Notes under the pieces: model-generated | Database searches by the model: none | Told to the model about the DNA's origin: nothing | Seen by the model: only the letters and a program-made list of their open reading frames with translations | Shown here: positions 1 through 7,129 of the stretch, piece after piece | Layout of the letters: the number at the start of each line of letters is the position of its first letter | Numbering within the stretch: position 1 is the stretch's first letter | NCBI GenBank assembly: GCA_900556935.1 | Contig: USQL01000025.1 | Span: 1-25,584 of the forward strand | DNA length: 25,584 nt | DNA from: an uncultured Eubacteriales bacterium | GTDB taxonomy: Bacteria; Bacillota; Clostridia; Oscillospirales; Oscillospiraceae | Direction of reading: 5' to 3' | Made by a program: the position numbers and the translations under genes

Positions 1-10
1 ATTCAACCGG

Positions 11-75
11 GGGGCTGCCACACCAGTGACATCGGTCACTGGTTCGCAGCGACATGTTTTTCTAACAGCTCCAAA
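11..75. repeat. Palindromic repeat, copy A (left edge, possibly truncated)
   Basis: An imperfect stem-loop runs from about 14 to 50: CACCAGTGAC at 21-30 faces GTCACTGGT at 35-43 across a 4-nt loop, and outer GCTGC/GCAGC arms close it around a small internal loop. It is followed by TTTTTCTAACAGCTCC at 57-72. The same right-hand layout (CACTGG, CGCA, GACA, TTTTCTAACAG, CC) occurs in the inverted repeat at 1086-1171, so I read the two as diverged copies of one short dispersed element. The left side may continue outside the window. Confidence 0.55.
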
Positions 76-90
76 TTCACATTTATGGAC

Positions 91-119
91 TTGTTAAATA
101 CCCCGCAATTTGGTATACT
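91..119 (+). promoter_or_regulatory. Sigma-A-type promoter of comEB-rrf2
   Basis: TTGTTA at 91-96 and TATACT at 114-119 are separated by 17 bp, close to the vegetative consensus. The predicted start lies just before the AAAAGGAGG ribosome site (126-134) of comEB, so the leader would be very short. Confidence 0.7.
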
Positions 120-142
120 ATCCTCAAAAGGAGGCCTTGACC

Positions 143-640
143 ATGAAACGGGAAGACTATATCACCTGGGACGAATATTTTATGGGCATCGCCATGCTGG
201 CGGCCCGGCGCAGTAAGGACCCCAATACCCAGGTGGGGGCCTGCATTGTATCCCAGGACAATATTATTTTGTCCACAGGCTATAACGGAATGCCCAAGGG
301 CTGCTCCGATGACGACTATCCCTGGGAGCGGGAGGGGAGCCAGACCAAATACCCCTATGTGGTCCACGCGGAGCTTAACGCCATTTTAAACGCCCACGGC
401 CGGGACCTGCAGGGAAGCCGACTGTATGTGGCGCTGTTCCCCTGCAACGAGTGCGCCAAGGCCATTATCCAGAGCGGGGTAAAGGAAGTGCTGTATCTGT
501 CGGACAAATACGCCGACTCCATGGCAACCCTGGCCTCCAAGCGGATGATGCAGTCCGCCGGGGTGAAATACACCCAGCTGCGGCCCAAGCTCAAAACCAT
601 TACCCTGGACTTTATTCCGGAAGAGGAGAAGGTGAAGTAA
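143..640 (+). CDS. comEB: dCMP deaminase (ComEB family)
   Basis: This is a zinc-dependent deoxycytidylate deaminase of 165 aa. The family converts dCMP to dUMP, feeding dTTP synthesis in the cytoplasm; in Bacillus the homologue is named comEB because it lies in a competence operon. The catalytic signature is clear: HAE at residues 75-77 (zinc ligand plus proton-shuttling Glu) and PCNEC at 100-104 (the two zinc cysteines). The upstream TGYNGMPKGC segment is typical of the family. I chose the ATG at 143 because AGGAGG lies 8 nt before it; an upstream in-frame TTG at 110 falls inside the promoter. The gene is directly followed, without a gap, by an Rrf2 regulator. Function is confident; no competence genes are adjacent. 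Confidence 0.93.
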   Translation: MKREDYITWDEYFMGIAMLAARRSKDPNTQVGACIVSQDNIILSTGYNGMPKGCSDDDYPWEREGSQTKYPYVVHAELNAILNAHGRDLQGSRLYVALFPCNECAKAIIQSGVKEVLYLSDKYADSMATLASKRMMQSAGVKYTQLRPKLKTITLDFIPEEEKVK

Positions 641-1069
641 GTGATTTCCACAAGAGGGCGCTATGCCCTGCGCATGATGCTGGACCTGGCGGAACACCAG
701 GGAGACGGGGTGGTGGCTCTGAAGGACATTGCCGCCCGGCAGGAGATTTCCAAAAAATACCTGGAGCAGATTATCCCCGTGCTGAACCGGTCGGGTCTGC
801 TGCAGACCACCCGGGGGGTCCAGGGCGGCTATCGCCTGACCCGCCGCCCGGAGGAATACACCGTGGGGGAAATTCTGCGGACGACGGAGACGTGTCTTGT
901 CTCCGTGGCGTGCCTGGAAAAGGACGCGCCCCAATGTCAGCGCGCCCAGGAGTGCCTGACGCTGCCGGTCTGGCAGGGGCTGGACAGGGTTATCAACGAA
1001 TACCTGGACAGCATCACCCTCCAGGATGTGCTGGACCGCAAGCAGGTCGGCAACGACTATGTGATTTGA
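641..1069 (+). CDS. Rrf2-family transcriptional regulator
   Basis: A 142-aa DNA-binding regulator of the Rrf2/IscR/CymR family. The start MISTRGRYALRMMLDLA and the winged-helix segment through KKYLEQIIPVLNRSGLL and RGVQGGYRL are diagnostic. Four cysteines lie in the C-terminal half (C85, C91, C99, C105). The spacing of the last three recalls the Fe-S-binding loop of IscR, so an iron-sulfur cofactor is possible but not shown; CymR-type members act without one. The GTG start at 641 abuts the comEB stop, so the genes are co-transcribed and probably translationally coupled, with AGGAG at 624-628 inside comEB. No cysteine-desulfurase or iscU gene follows, so the regulon cannot be inferred from context. 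Confidence 0.9.
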   Translation: MISTRGRYALRMMLDLAEHQGDGVVALKDIAARQEISKKYLEQIIPVLNRSGLLQTTRGVQGGYRLTRRPEEYTVGEILRTTETCLVSVACLEKDAPQCQRAQECLTLPVWQGLDRVINEYLDSITLQDVLDRKQVGNDYVI

Positions 1070-1085
1070 CGCGGTTTTCAAAGAG

Positions 1086-1171
1086 AAAAGGGGCTGTTAA
1101 ATGACGCTGTCATTGCGAGCCAGTGTGTGCACTGGCTCGCAATGACAGATTGTTTTCTAACAGTCCCTTTT
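1086..1171. repeat. Long inverted repeat, copy B; bidirectional terminator-like
   Basis: A near-perfect palindrome sits between the convergent rrf2 and lgt genes. The core is a 19-bp perfect stem (1107-1125 against 1130-1148) with a 4-nt TGTG loop. Outer arms GGGGCTGTTA (1090-1099) and TAACAGTCCC (1158-1167) pair with one wobble, flanked by A-rich and T-rich tracts. Transcripts from either side would fold into a hairpin followed by a U-tract, so it can act as a shared terminator. Its right half resembles copy A at 11-75, which suggests a small REP/MITE-like dispersed element that now serves as a terminator. Confidence 0.75.
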
Positions 1172-2076
1172 TACAGTTCCTGGCCGCTTTTCCTGTCCTT
1201 TTTTGCCTTCTGCGCGGCCAGCCGCTGCTGCAGGGTTTCGGCGCAGCGGAATTCGGCAAGCTGGGCCCGGTCGTGGGGGCGGAAGTGCTGGTAGGTCAGC
1301 ACGCACAGGGAGACCAGGCATCCCACGGCGGCCAGAACCTGGCTGACCCGGAAGGAGCCCCAGTAGAGGCTGTCCATCCGCAGGCCCTCAATCATGGCCC
1401 GGCCCAGGCCGTACCAGGCGCAATAGCCCAGGGCAATCTGCCCATCGTAGGCCCGCTTGGGGTACAGGAAGTGCAGCAGCCAGAAGCCGCAGAAATTCCA
1501 CAGGCTCTCGTACAGGAAGGTGGGGTGGTAATATTCCCACTGGCCGGTTACCGTATTGAACAGGCCCATGCGGGAGAAGGCCATAGTGGGCGCGCCGAAG
1601 GCCTCCCGGTTAAAGAAGTTGCCCCAGCGGCCGATAAACTGGCCGATGAGAAAGCCCATGACCACCAGGTCCAGCAGGGCCGGCAGGGAGCACTTCTTGA
1701 TTTTGCAGTACACCGCAACGCCAATCACCGCGCCAATTACCGCACCGTAGATGGCAAGGCCGCCGTTCCAGATGTAGAGCACGGAGATGGGGTCAGAGGC
1801 GTAGTCTGCCCAGGAGAAGACGCAGTAGTAGATTCTGGCGCAGATGACGGCGAAGGGGGCAATCCAGAGGATGCCGTCTAAAATGTCGTCATCGGTCAGG
1901 CCCGCGTATTTGCTGCGGCGGCAGCAATAGATGCCCGCCAGCAGCAGGCCGAAGGCGATGACCACGCCATAGAGATGGATGGTCAGGGGGCCCAGGGTAA
2001 AATAGCGGATAGGGTTGATTTCGATGCCCAGCAGGGGGAAGGAAATGGAAGAATAGTTGGCAGGATTGACTAGCAT
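1171..2076 (-). CDS. lgt: Prolipoprotein diacylglyceryl transferase
   Basis: Lgt transfers diacylglycerol from phosphatidylglycerol to the lipobox cysteine of prelipoproteins, the first step of lipoprotein maturation at the membrane. The 301-aa product is close to the usual 270-300 and has about seven hydrophobic segments. The family signature is GRWGNFFNREAFG at residues 149-161 (essential Arg and Asn). It also has YIWNGGLAIYGAVIG at 101-115, where Firmicutes carry Tyr in place of the enterobacterial His, and a late GRAMIEGLRMDSL motif. The ATG at 2076 is preceded by AGGAG at 8 nt; an upstream start at 2118 would lie inside ymfH. The gene overlaps the ymfH stop by 7 nt (ATGCTAG), so translation is coupled. 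Confidence 0.95.
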   Translation of the reverse strand: MLVNPANYSSISFPLLGIEINPIRYFTLGPLTIHLYGVVIAFGLLLAGIYCCRRSKYAGLTDDDILDGILWIAPFAVICARIYYCVFSWADYASDPISVLYIWNGGLAIYGAVIGAVIGVAVYCKIKKCSLPALLDLVVMGFLIGQFIGRWGNFFNREAFGAPTMAFSRMGLFNTVTGQWEYYHPTFLYESLWNFCGFWLLHFLYPKRAYDGQIALGYCAWYGLGRAMIEGLRMDSLYWGSFRVSQVLAAVGCLVSLCVLTYQHFRPHDRAQLAEFRCAETLQQRLAAQKAKKDRKSGQEL

Positions 2077-3362
2077 GGTGATTTCTCCTCGTTTACAGGA
2101 TCGATGATGGACAGGCACCCCCGCTCCTCCCGGACCACCCGGCGAAGGAAGGCAAGCACGTCCTCCGCCTCTATGGTATCATATACCTGGGGGAAACGGA
2201 AATAGTCAAAGTCCCCAAAGTGATAGGCACACACCCGGAAGCAGGTGGAATCGAAGGAATCGAGGCCCCGAATCCGGCGGCCCAGGGCACTGCGCTTCAT
2301 CCGCGCGAAATCCGCTTCTGGGATTCCCCGGGCAAGCAGGGTTCGGCACCCTTCTAAAATGGCTTTTTTGACGGCCAGGGGATCCATGCTGTCGCCGCCG
2401 CAGGTAAACAGGGCGCAGCCGTCCACGGTTTCAAAGCCGCCGCCGAAGGAGCCGTCGATGAGGCCGCCGTCGTACATTTGAAGATACAGGTCCGAGCTTT
2501 CCCCAAACAGGGCCTCGGCGGCCAGGTCCGCAATCATCTCCTGGCGGATGGCCTTCTCCCCACGGCCCAGGGGCTCGCACTTAAAGGCCAGGGTAAAGGT
2601 GGGCATGGATACCTCCATGGCATCCCGCACCAGAGGCTGGGGGCAGGTCATGCTTTCGTCCCAGTCCCGCAGCTTGACACCCACCTCCCGGGGGGCATCC
2701 CCCAGCACCTCCAGGGCCATGGCGGAGACCGTTTCCGGGTCTACGTCACCGATGACGCAGAGAATCATATTCCCCGGGGTGTAGAAAGCCCGATGGCACA
2801 GGTACAGGTCCTCCGGGGTGATTTCCCGGATGGTTTCGGAGGTTCCCAGAATGGGCACCCGAATGGGGTGGCGGACATACATAGCGCATGCCAGGCGCTC
2901 AAAGACCATGCTGTCGGAGGAATCCAGGTTCATGCCGATCTCCTGGTCGATGATGCCCCGCTCCTTGTCCACGCTCTCCTGGGTGAAATAGGGGGTGCTG
3001 ACAAATTCCAGCAGCAGGTGCAGGCACTCCGAAAAGTGGTCCGTGCAGGAGAAATAGTAGGCGGTCATGTCGTAGCTGGTGAAGGCGTTGGTGCTCGCGC
3101 CAAAGGAGGCAAACTCCGCGCTGACATCCCGGTTCCCCGGCAGGTCGAACATCTTGTGCTCCAGATAATGGGCAATGCCGGGGCTGACCTGATGGTCCGT
3201 GCCCTCAAAATGGAAACGGGTGTGGATGGAGCCGAAATCCGTTACGAAATAGGCAAGCTTCTTGGAAAAGCCCTTTTTGGGCAGCACCTTTACGGTCAGG
3301 CCGTTGGACAGGACCTGGCTGTAGACGGTTTCGTCCAGGGCTTCATAGGTTTTCGGGGTCAT
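2070..3362 (-). CDS. ymfH: M16 family zinc metallopeptidase, catalytic partner (YmfH-like)
   Basis: A 430-aa pitrilysin/insulinase-fold peptidase. The inverted zinc motif HYLEH is at residues 65-69, and the expected third zinc ligand is E141, 76 residues after H65, within KERGIIDQEIG. This is therefore the catalytically competent member of the pair. M16 enzymes degrade peptides held in a clam-shell made of two M16 halves; here the second half is the upstream gene, which lacks the zinc motif. This is the Bacillus ymfF/ymfH arrangement. No signal peptide is visible, so it probably acts in the cytoplasm. The start overlaps the previous stop (ATGA), with AAGGAG 8 nt upstream. The physiological substrate is unknown. 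Confidence 0.88.
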   Translation of the reverse strand: MTPKTYEALDETVYSQVLSNGLTVKVLPKKGFSKKLAYFVTDFGSIHTRFHFEGTDHQVSPGIAHYLEHKMFDLPGNRDVSAEFASFGASTNAFTSYDMTAYYFSCTDHFSECLHLLLEFVSTPYFTQESVDKERGIIDQEIGMNLDSSDSMVFERLACAMYVRHPIRVPILGTSETIREITPEDLYLCHRAFYTPGNMILCVIGDVDPETVSAMALEVLGDAPREVGVKLRDWDESMTCPQPLVRDAMEVSMPTFTLAFKCEPLGRGEKAIRQEMIADLAAEALFGESSDLYLQMYDGGLIDGSFGGGFETVDGCALFTCGGDSMDPLAVKKAILEGCRTLLARGIPEADFARMKRSALGRRIRGLDSFDSTCFRVCAYHFGDFDYFRFPQVYDTIEAEDVLAFLRRVVREERGCLSIIDPVNEEKSPC

Positions 3363-4624
3363 AGACTGGCTCCTTTCAGGAAATAGGTGGAGTGGAGCTC
3401 CAAGGTTTTTGCGGCGGCGACAAGGTCCTCTGCGGTTACCGCCTCCAAAGCCGCCCGATGGCGCTGGGGGTCCATGCCGCAGCCGTTTAAGGTCATGGTG
3501 GAATAGTAGTTTTCAATGGAACTGGGGGAGTCCGGCACGGCCTGCAGGGCGCTGATTAAGGAATGCCGGGCAGCGTCCACCTCCGCCTGGGAAATCTCCC
3601 CCCGGCGGCAGGCATCCAATTGCTTCTCCACCTCCTGGCGGACATGCTGCTCCTTGTCAAAGTCGATGCCCGCGGACACCAGCACGATGCCCTTGGCTCC
3701 ATAGTACCCGGAGCCGATGGAATAGCACAGGCTCTGCTTCTCCCGCACGTTCTGGAAGAGCTTGGAGGTCATGCCGCCGCCGAAAACGGTGCTGAGCATC
3801 TGCATGGCGGGAAACGCCGTGCTCCGGTTGGTGATGGGGGTGACGTAACCCATGGCAAGCTTTCCCTGGGCAATCTCCATGGCCTCGCTCAGCGCCTGCT
3901 TGGGGCCGGGGGTCAGATCCGTCTGAGGGGGCAGGGGACGGTAGTCTCGCTTTTCACCCGCAAAGATTTTTTGCAGCGCCGCCTCTACCTTGCCCGGCTG
4001 GGCGGAGCCCACATAGAACAGCTCTACCGGGCTTTCCCGGCGAAGGGTTTCGTAGTGCCGCAGAAGCGCCTGGGGGGTGATGGCGGAAACCTCCTCCGGC
4101 TCGCCCATCCGGGGAAGACCAAAGGAATCCGGCCCGCACATCTTTTTCAGCAGCTGCTGGGCGGCATAGGTCCGCTTGTCGTTGCGCTCGGCCTCAATGG
4201 CGTAAATTTGGTTGGTCTTCTCCCCCTGGACAAAGGCATCCAGAAAGCCGCCATTCTCCGTGGGATAGTCAAACAGCAGTTCCCCCACAAAGGCCAGAGT
4301 CTCCTCCAGCAGGGGCTCCCCGCCCATGGCGAACCGGTCGTCCATCATGCCTACGTAGAAACCGGTGGTCTGGTAGTCCCCGGACCGACGGGAGATGGGG
4401 CTGACGGAGGCACCGTAGAGGGTATCCAGGCGCATGGTGATCTGCCTTAAATCCGGGGCGCTTTTGCAGCCCCGCAGCAGGACGCTGGGAATCAGGGCGT
4501 TCATCGCCGCCTCCTCCCGGCGCATGGGCCGCACATACTGGATGGACAGGGCGTTTTGCTTAAACCGGTTGTCCGTATAGCATTGCAGCCGGATGCCGGG
4601 AGAAAGGTAGGTGGTTGTAATCAT
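3359..4624 (-). CDS. ymfF: M16 family peptidase-like protein, non-catalytic partner (YmfF-like)
   Basis: A 421-aa M16-fold protein. The region where HxxEH should sit reads NALIPSVLLRGCKSAPD, with no His-x-x-Glu-His, so it should not bind catalytic zinc. The C-terminal half keeps the substrate-side Arg/Tyr signature of M16 partners in NVREKQSLCYSIGSGYYG, after GGGMTSKLF. This matches inactive subunits that pair with a zinc-bearing subunit, here the next gene, whose start overlaps this stop by 4 nt. It is first in the ymfF-ymfH-lgt operon. ATG at 4624 has AAAGGAG (4632-4638) 7 nt upstream. Family assignment is good; the role (peptide turnover, peptide export or cell-surface processing) is open. 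Confidence 0.85.
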   Translation of the reverse strand: MITTTYLSPGIRLQCYTDNRFKQNALSIQYVRPMRREEAAMNALIPSVLLRGCKSAPDLRQITMRLDTLYGASVSPISRRSGDYQTTGFYVGMMDDRFAMGGEPLLEETLAFVGELLFDYPTENGGFLDAFVQGEKTNQIYAIEAERNDKRTYAAQQLLKKMCGPDSFGLPRMGEPEEVSAITPQALLRHYETLRRESPVELFYVGSAQPGKVEAALQKIFAGEKRDYRPLPPQTDLTPGPKQALSEAMEIAQGKLAMGYVTPITNRSTAFPAMQMLSTVFGGGMTSKLFQNVREKQSLCYSIGSGYYGAKGIVLVSAGIDFDKEQHVRQEVEKQLDACRRGEISQAEVDAARHSLISALQAVPDSPSSIENYYSTMTLNGCGMDPQRHRAALEAVTAEDLVAAAKTLELHSTYFLKGASL

Positions 4625-4659
4625 TGGCTAGCTCCTTTGGAAGAATCGTTAGGGCTTTT

Positions 4660-4684
4660 GGCTCCCCTTTCAGGGGAGCCTTTT
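4660..4684. terminator. Short hairpin in the ymfF leader, terminator-like on the plus strand
   Basis: GGCTCCCC (4660-4667) and GGGGAGCC (4673-4680) form a perfect 8-bp stem with a 5-nt loop, followed on the plus strand by TTTT. No plus-strand gene ends here, so it may insulate the divergent promoters. On the minus strand it lies in the 5' leader of ymfF but has no U-tract after it. Confidence 0.45.
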
Positions 4685-4697
4685 GGATAGTTTGTCT

Positions 4698-4726
4698 ATT
4701 ATACTCCATCTTCCCCCAAAAGAAAA
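4698..4726 (-). promoter_or_regulatory. Probable promoter of ymfF-ymfH-lgt
   Basis: A perfect TATAAT (plus-strand ATTATA at 4698-4703) lies upstream of ymfF. At 17 bp the -35 position (4721-4726) reads TTTTCT, a weak match, so confidence rests on the -10. The predicted leader is about 65 nt and contains the hairpin at 4660-4680. Confidence 0.45.
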
Positions 4727-4756
4727 GCGGTACACAAAAAATTAAGACTTTTCCGG

Positions 4757-4785
4757 TTGTCATTTTCCCTTATTTGCGGTAAAAT
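4757..4785 (+). promoter_or_regulatory. Sigma-A-type promoter of prmA
   Basis: TTGTCA at 4757-4762 and TAAAAT at 4780-4785 are separated by exactly 17 bp. It is divergent from the ymfF promoter about 55 bp away. AGGAGG at 4808-4813 follows, before the prmA ATG. Confidence 0.7.
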
Positions 4786-4821
4786 ATAGTTTGGATTATC
4801 GTATTATAGGAGGAACATGCC

Positions 4822-5760
4822 ATGGCATGGCTGGAAATAACCGTAAATACACAGCCCGGAAGCGTGGAAGCGCTGGCGGAGAGCCTGACGGGGCTGGGGT
4901 TTGAGGACTTCTGCATCGAGGACCAGCAGGAGTTTGAGACCTTCTTGGAGGAAAACCGGGAATACTGGGACTACATCGACGAGGGGCTCCAAAAGGAGCT
5001 GCAGGGCCTGAGCCGCATCAAGCTGTACTTAGAGGACACCGATACCCGGAACCTGGACAGGCTCCGCACCTTTGCCAAGGAGCGGGGACTCCCCATGACG
5101 GAAAAGCCTCTGCCCGACACCAACTGGGAGGAGAGCTGGAAGGACAACTACCCGCCCCAGGAGGTGGGGGACACCCTGGTGGTGCTGCCCTATTGGCTGG
5201 CGGACGGCTACGAAGGGGAGAGAAAGCAGGTCATTCTGGACCCGGGCCTGACCTTTGGCACCGGCGCGCACCCCTCCACCCAGATGGTCATGGAGACCAT
5301 GGAAAAAACGGTGCGCCCCGGAATGCACTGCCTGGACCTGGGCAGCGGTAGCGGCATTCTCTCCATCACCGCCCTGCGGCTGGGGGCGGAGAGCGCCGTG
5401 GGGGTGGACATTGACCCCAAGGCGGAGGACATTGCCCGGGAGAACGCGGCCTACAATGGCTTTGCCGCCCCCGCCTTTACGGCCCTCACCGGAAACGTCA
5501 CCGGGGACAAAGCGCTGATGGAGCGGCTTTCCCAGAAGGAATACGGCCTGGTGCTTGTGAACATTGTGGCCGATGTGATTATCGGCTTAGCGCCGGTGCT
5601 GCCAGCGTTTCTGGGGAAGAACACGGAGCTCATCTGCTCCGGCATTCTGGATACCAGGCTCTGTGAGGTTCTGGAAGCCCTGAAACAGGCGGGGCTGACC
5701 ATTACCGGTATTCGGGAAAAAGAGGAGTGGCGCTGCGTTACCGCCCGGAGGGAAGCCTAA
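4822..5760 (+). CDS. prmA: Ribosomal protein L11 methyltransferase
   Basis: PrmA uses S-adenosylmethionine to trimethylate ribosomal protein L11. The 312-aa product has the small N-terminal L11-recognition domain (about 1-70), a linker, and a class I Rossmann methyltransferase domain. Key pieces are DPGLTFGTGAHPST at residues 140-153, SAM motif I LDLGSGSG at 171-178, acidic VDIDP at 195-199, and NIVAD at 247-251, the family's N-x-x-A active-site strip. The ATG at 4822 follows AGGAGG by 8 nt; a nearby ATG at 4817 is out of frame. In many Firmicutes prmA sits beside dnaJ; that is not the case here. The downstream gene starts within its stop codon. Confidence 0.95.
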   Translation: MAWLEITVNTQPGSVEALAESLTGLGFEDFCIEDQQEFETFLEENREYWDYIDEGLQKELQGLSRIKLYLEDTDTRNLDRLRTFAKERGLPMTEKPLPDTNWEESWKDNYPPQEVGDTLVVLPYWLADGYEGERKQVILDPGLTFGTGAHPSTQMVMETMEKTVRPGMHCLDLGSGSGILSITALRLGAESAVGVDIDPKAEDIARENAAYNGFAAPAFTALTGNVTGDKALMERLSQKEYGLVLVNIVADVIIGLAPVLPAFLGKNTELICSGILDTRLCEVLEALKQAGLTITGIREKEEWRCVTARREA

Positions 5761-6848
5761 TGAAAATGACCTATTATACCCGCCGGAGGCTGCACCGGCT
5801 GGGCGTTGTGGCGCTGGTGGTGCTTGTGGTGCTGCTGATTGCCTGGTTTTGCAGCGTGGTATGGCTGCAACGGTATGTGGTCTACAGCGCGGACGGAGCC
5901 AAGGTGGACTTTGAGCTGGGGGACGCGGGCTTTGCCGGTGTGGTCGCCACCAAGCCCCAGGCCCAGGGCGGTGTTTCCATCTACTACAACGAGGGCTCAG
6001 ACGCCATTAAAATCACCAAAGAACTCACCCCCATCAACGGCTACTATGTGGACTACACCTCCATGCTCAAGGAAATGAGCACCGTAGAGGAGAGCCTGGG
6101 CCTGATTCCCTCCGGCACCCCCGTGATGATTGAACTCAAGGGCGGCCACGGCGAATTCTACTACAGCACGAAGATTCCCGGGGCGGTGACCTCCGCCTCC
6201 ATCTCCTCCCAGGTGGGCCTGGACCGGGTGGACAGCTTCATCCAGAAGCTGAAAGACAAGGGCTGCTATATGATTGCCAAGATTTCCGCCTTCCAGGACT
6301 GGAACTATGGCAACGAGAACGTGACCAACGGCCTGTATATGACCTCCCGGGCGGGTCTGTGGATGGACAACGAGGGCTGCTTCTGGCTGGACCCCGCCAG
6401 TGCCGGTGTGCAAAGCTGGATTACCTCGGCGGTATTGGAGCTGAAAAACATGGGCTTCCACGAGGTCATGCTCAGCAACTTCCGCTTCCCCACCTCCGAC
6501 GGCTACATTTACACCGGAGATAAGGAGGCTGCCCTACAGAACGCCATGCAGAATCTTCTGACCTCCACGGCCTCCGACGGCGGCACCTTCACCCTGTCCT
6601 TCGGCACCGACGACCCCAGCCTGACGCTGGTAGAGGGGGCCAGAAGCCGCATCTACTTTGAAAACATCGACGCGGCCAGCGTGGAAACCATGGTCTCCCA
6701 GTCCACCGTGCCGGACAAGGCCGCCCAGGTGGTCTTCCTTGCCAAGACCAACGACACCCGGTTTGACAGCTACAGCGTTCTGCGTCCCCTGACCGCCGCC
6801 AAGACATTGGAGGCCCAGAAGGCGGACCAGGCCCAGGCGGGGAACTGA
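5760..6848 (+). CDS. Membrane-anchored putative glycoside hydrolase-like (DUF4015-like) protein
   Basis: A 362-aa protein with a basic N-terminus (YYTRRRLHRLG) and one transmembrane segment at about 15-37, so the rest is outside the membrane. The C-terminal two thirds resemble the DUF4015 putative glycosyl hydrolase family. The sequence runs through GCYMIAKISAFQDW, then AGLWMDNEGCFWLDPASAGVQ, then GFHEVMLSNFRFPTSDG, the usual order of a TIM-barrel sugar-binding protein. In the last motif family members as I recall them read like QFDYVRFPSDG; here Ser-Asn replaces Asp-Tyr, so a proposed catalytic Asp is missing and the protein may bind rather than cleave glycan. The ATG at 5760 overlaps the prmA TAA by one base (TAATG) and has GGAGGG at 7 nt. 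Substrate unknown. Confidence 0.68.
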   Translation: MKMTYYTRRRLHRLGVVALVVLVVLLIAWFCSVVWLQRYVVYSADGAKVDFELGDAGFAGVVATKPQAQGGVSIYYNEGSDAIKITKELTPINGYYVDYTSMLKEMSTVEESLGLIPSGTPVMIELKGGHGEFYYSTKIPGAVTSASISSQVGLDRVDSFIQKLKDKGCYMIAKISAFQDWNYGNENVTNGLYMTSRAGLWMDNEGCFWLDPASAGVQSWITSAVLELKNMGFHEVMLSNFRFPTSDGYIYTGDKEAALQNAMQNLLTSTASDGGTFTLSFGTDDPSLTLVEGARSRIYFENIDAASVETMVSQSTVPDKAAQVVFLAKTNDTRFDSYSVLRPLTAAKTLEAQKADQAQAGN

Positions 6849-6936
6849 GCATGACAAATCCCGCACATTTTTCTTCCCACGGAATAGCATGGATTGAGCG
6901 GTGAAGCTCGAAAAAATTTGTTTCGGAGGGAATGCT

Positions 6937-7089
6937 ATGTGCGGTAACAACTCTTGCTTCGGCGGCAACTTCTGGTGGATCATCATCCTGGTCCTGCTGT
7001 TCAGCTGCGGCGGCTGCGGCGGTGGCTGCGGCAATGACTGCGGCTGCGGAAACAGCAACAACAATAACGGCGGCTGCGGCTGCTACTAA
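6937..7089 (+). CDS. 50-aa Cys/Gly-rich single-span membrane peptide
   Basis: The predicted peptide has nine cysteines in 50 residues (2, 7, 24, 27, 31, 35, 37, 47, 49). A hydrophobic span FWWIIILVLLF at 12-22 separates a short N-terminus from a tail made almost only of Gly, Cys and Asn (repeated CGGCGGGC, CGCG and NNNN), ending CGCGY-like. GGAGGG lies 6 nt before the ATG, a strong ribosome site; a GTG at 6901 in frame has none. Short Cys/Gly-rich peptides of this kind are common in clostridia and generally uncharacterised. The composition would suit a metal-binding or disulfide-rich envelope or spore-coat peptide, but this is inference. The gene is monocistronic or trails the DUF4015-like gene, and ends at a GC-rich hairpin. 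Confidence 0.72.
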   Translation: MCGNNSCFGGNFWWIIILVLLFSCGGCGGGCGNDCGCGNSNNNNGGCGCY

Positions 7090-7098
7090 GCAAGAAAA

Positions 7099-7122
7099 CC
7101 CCGGGGGCTTCGGCCCCCGGGG
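7099..7122. terminator. Bidirectional GC-rich terminator with UUCG loop
   Basis: CCCCGGGGGC (7099-7108) and GCCCCCGGGG (7113-7122) form a 10-bp perfect stem closed by a C(TTCG)G tetraloop. On the minus strand it is followed by TTTTC, fitting termination of the O-antigen-ligase-like operon. On the plus strand the trailing GTAATTATTAG is a poor U-tract, so termination of the Cys-rich peptide gene there is less certain. Confidence 0.8.
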
Positions 7123-7129
7123 GTAATTA

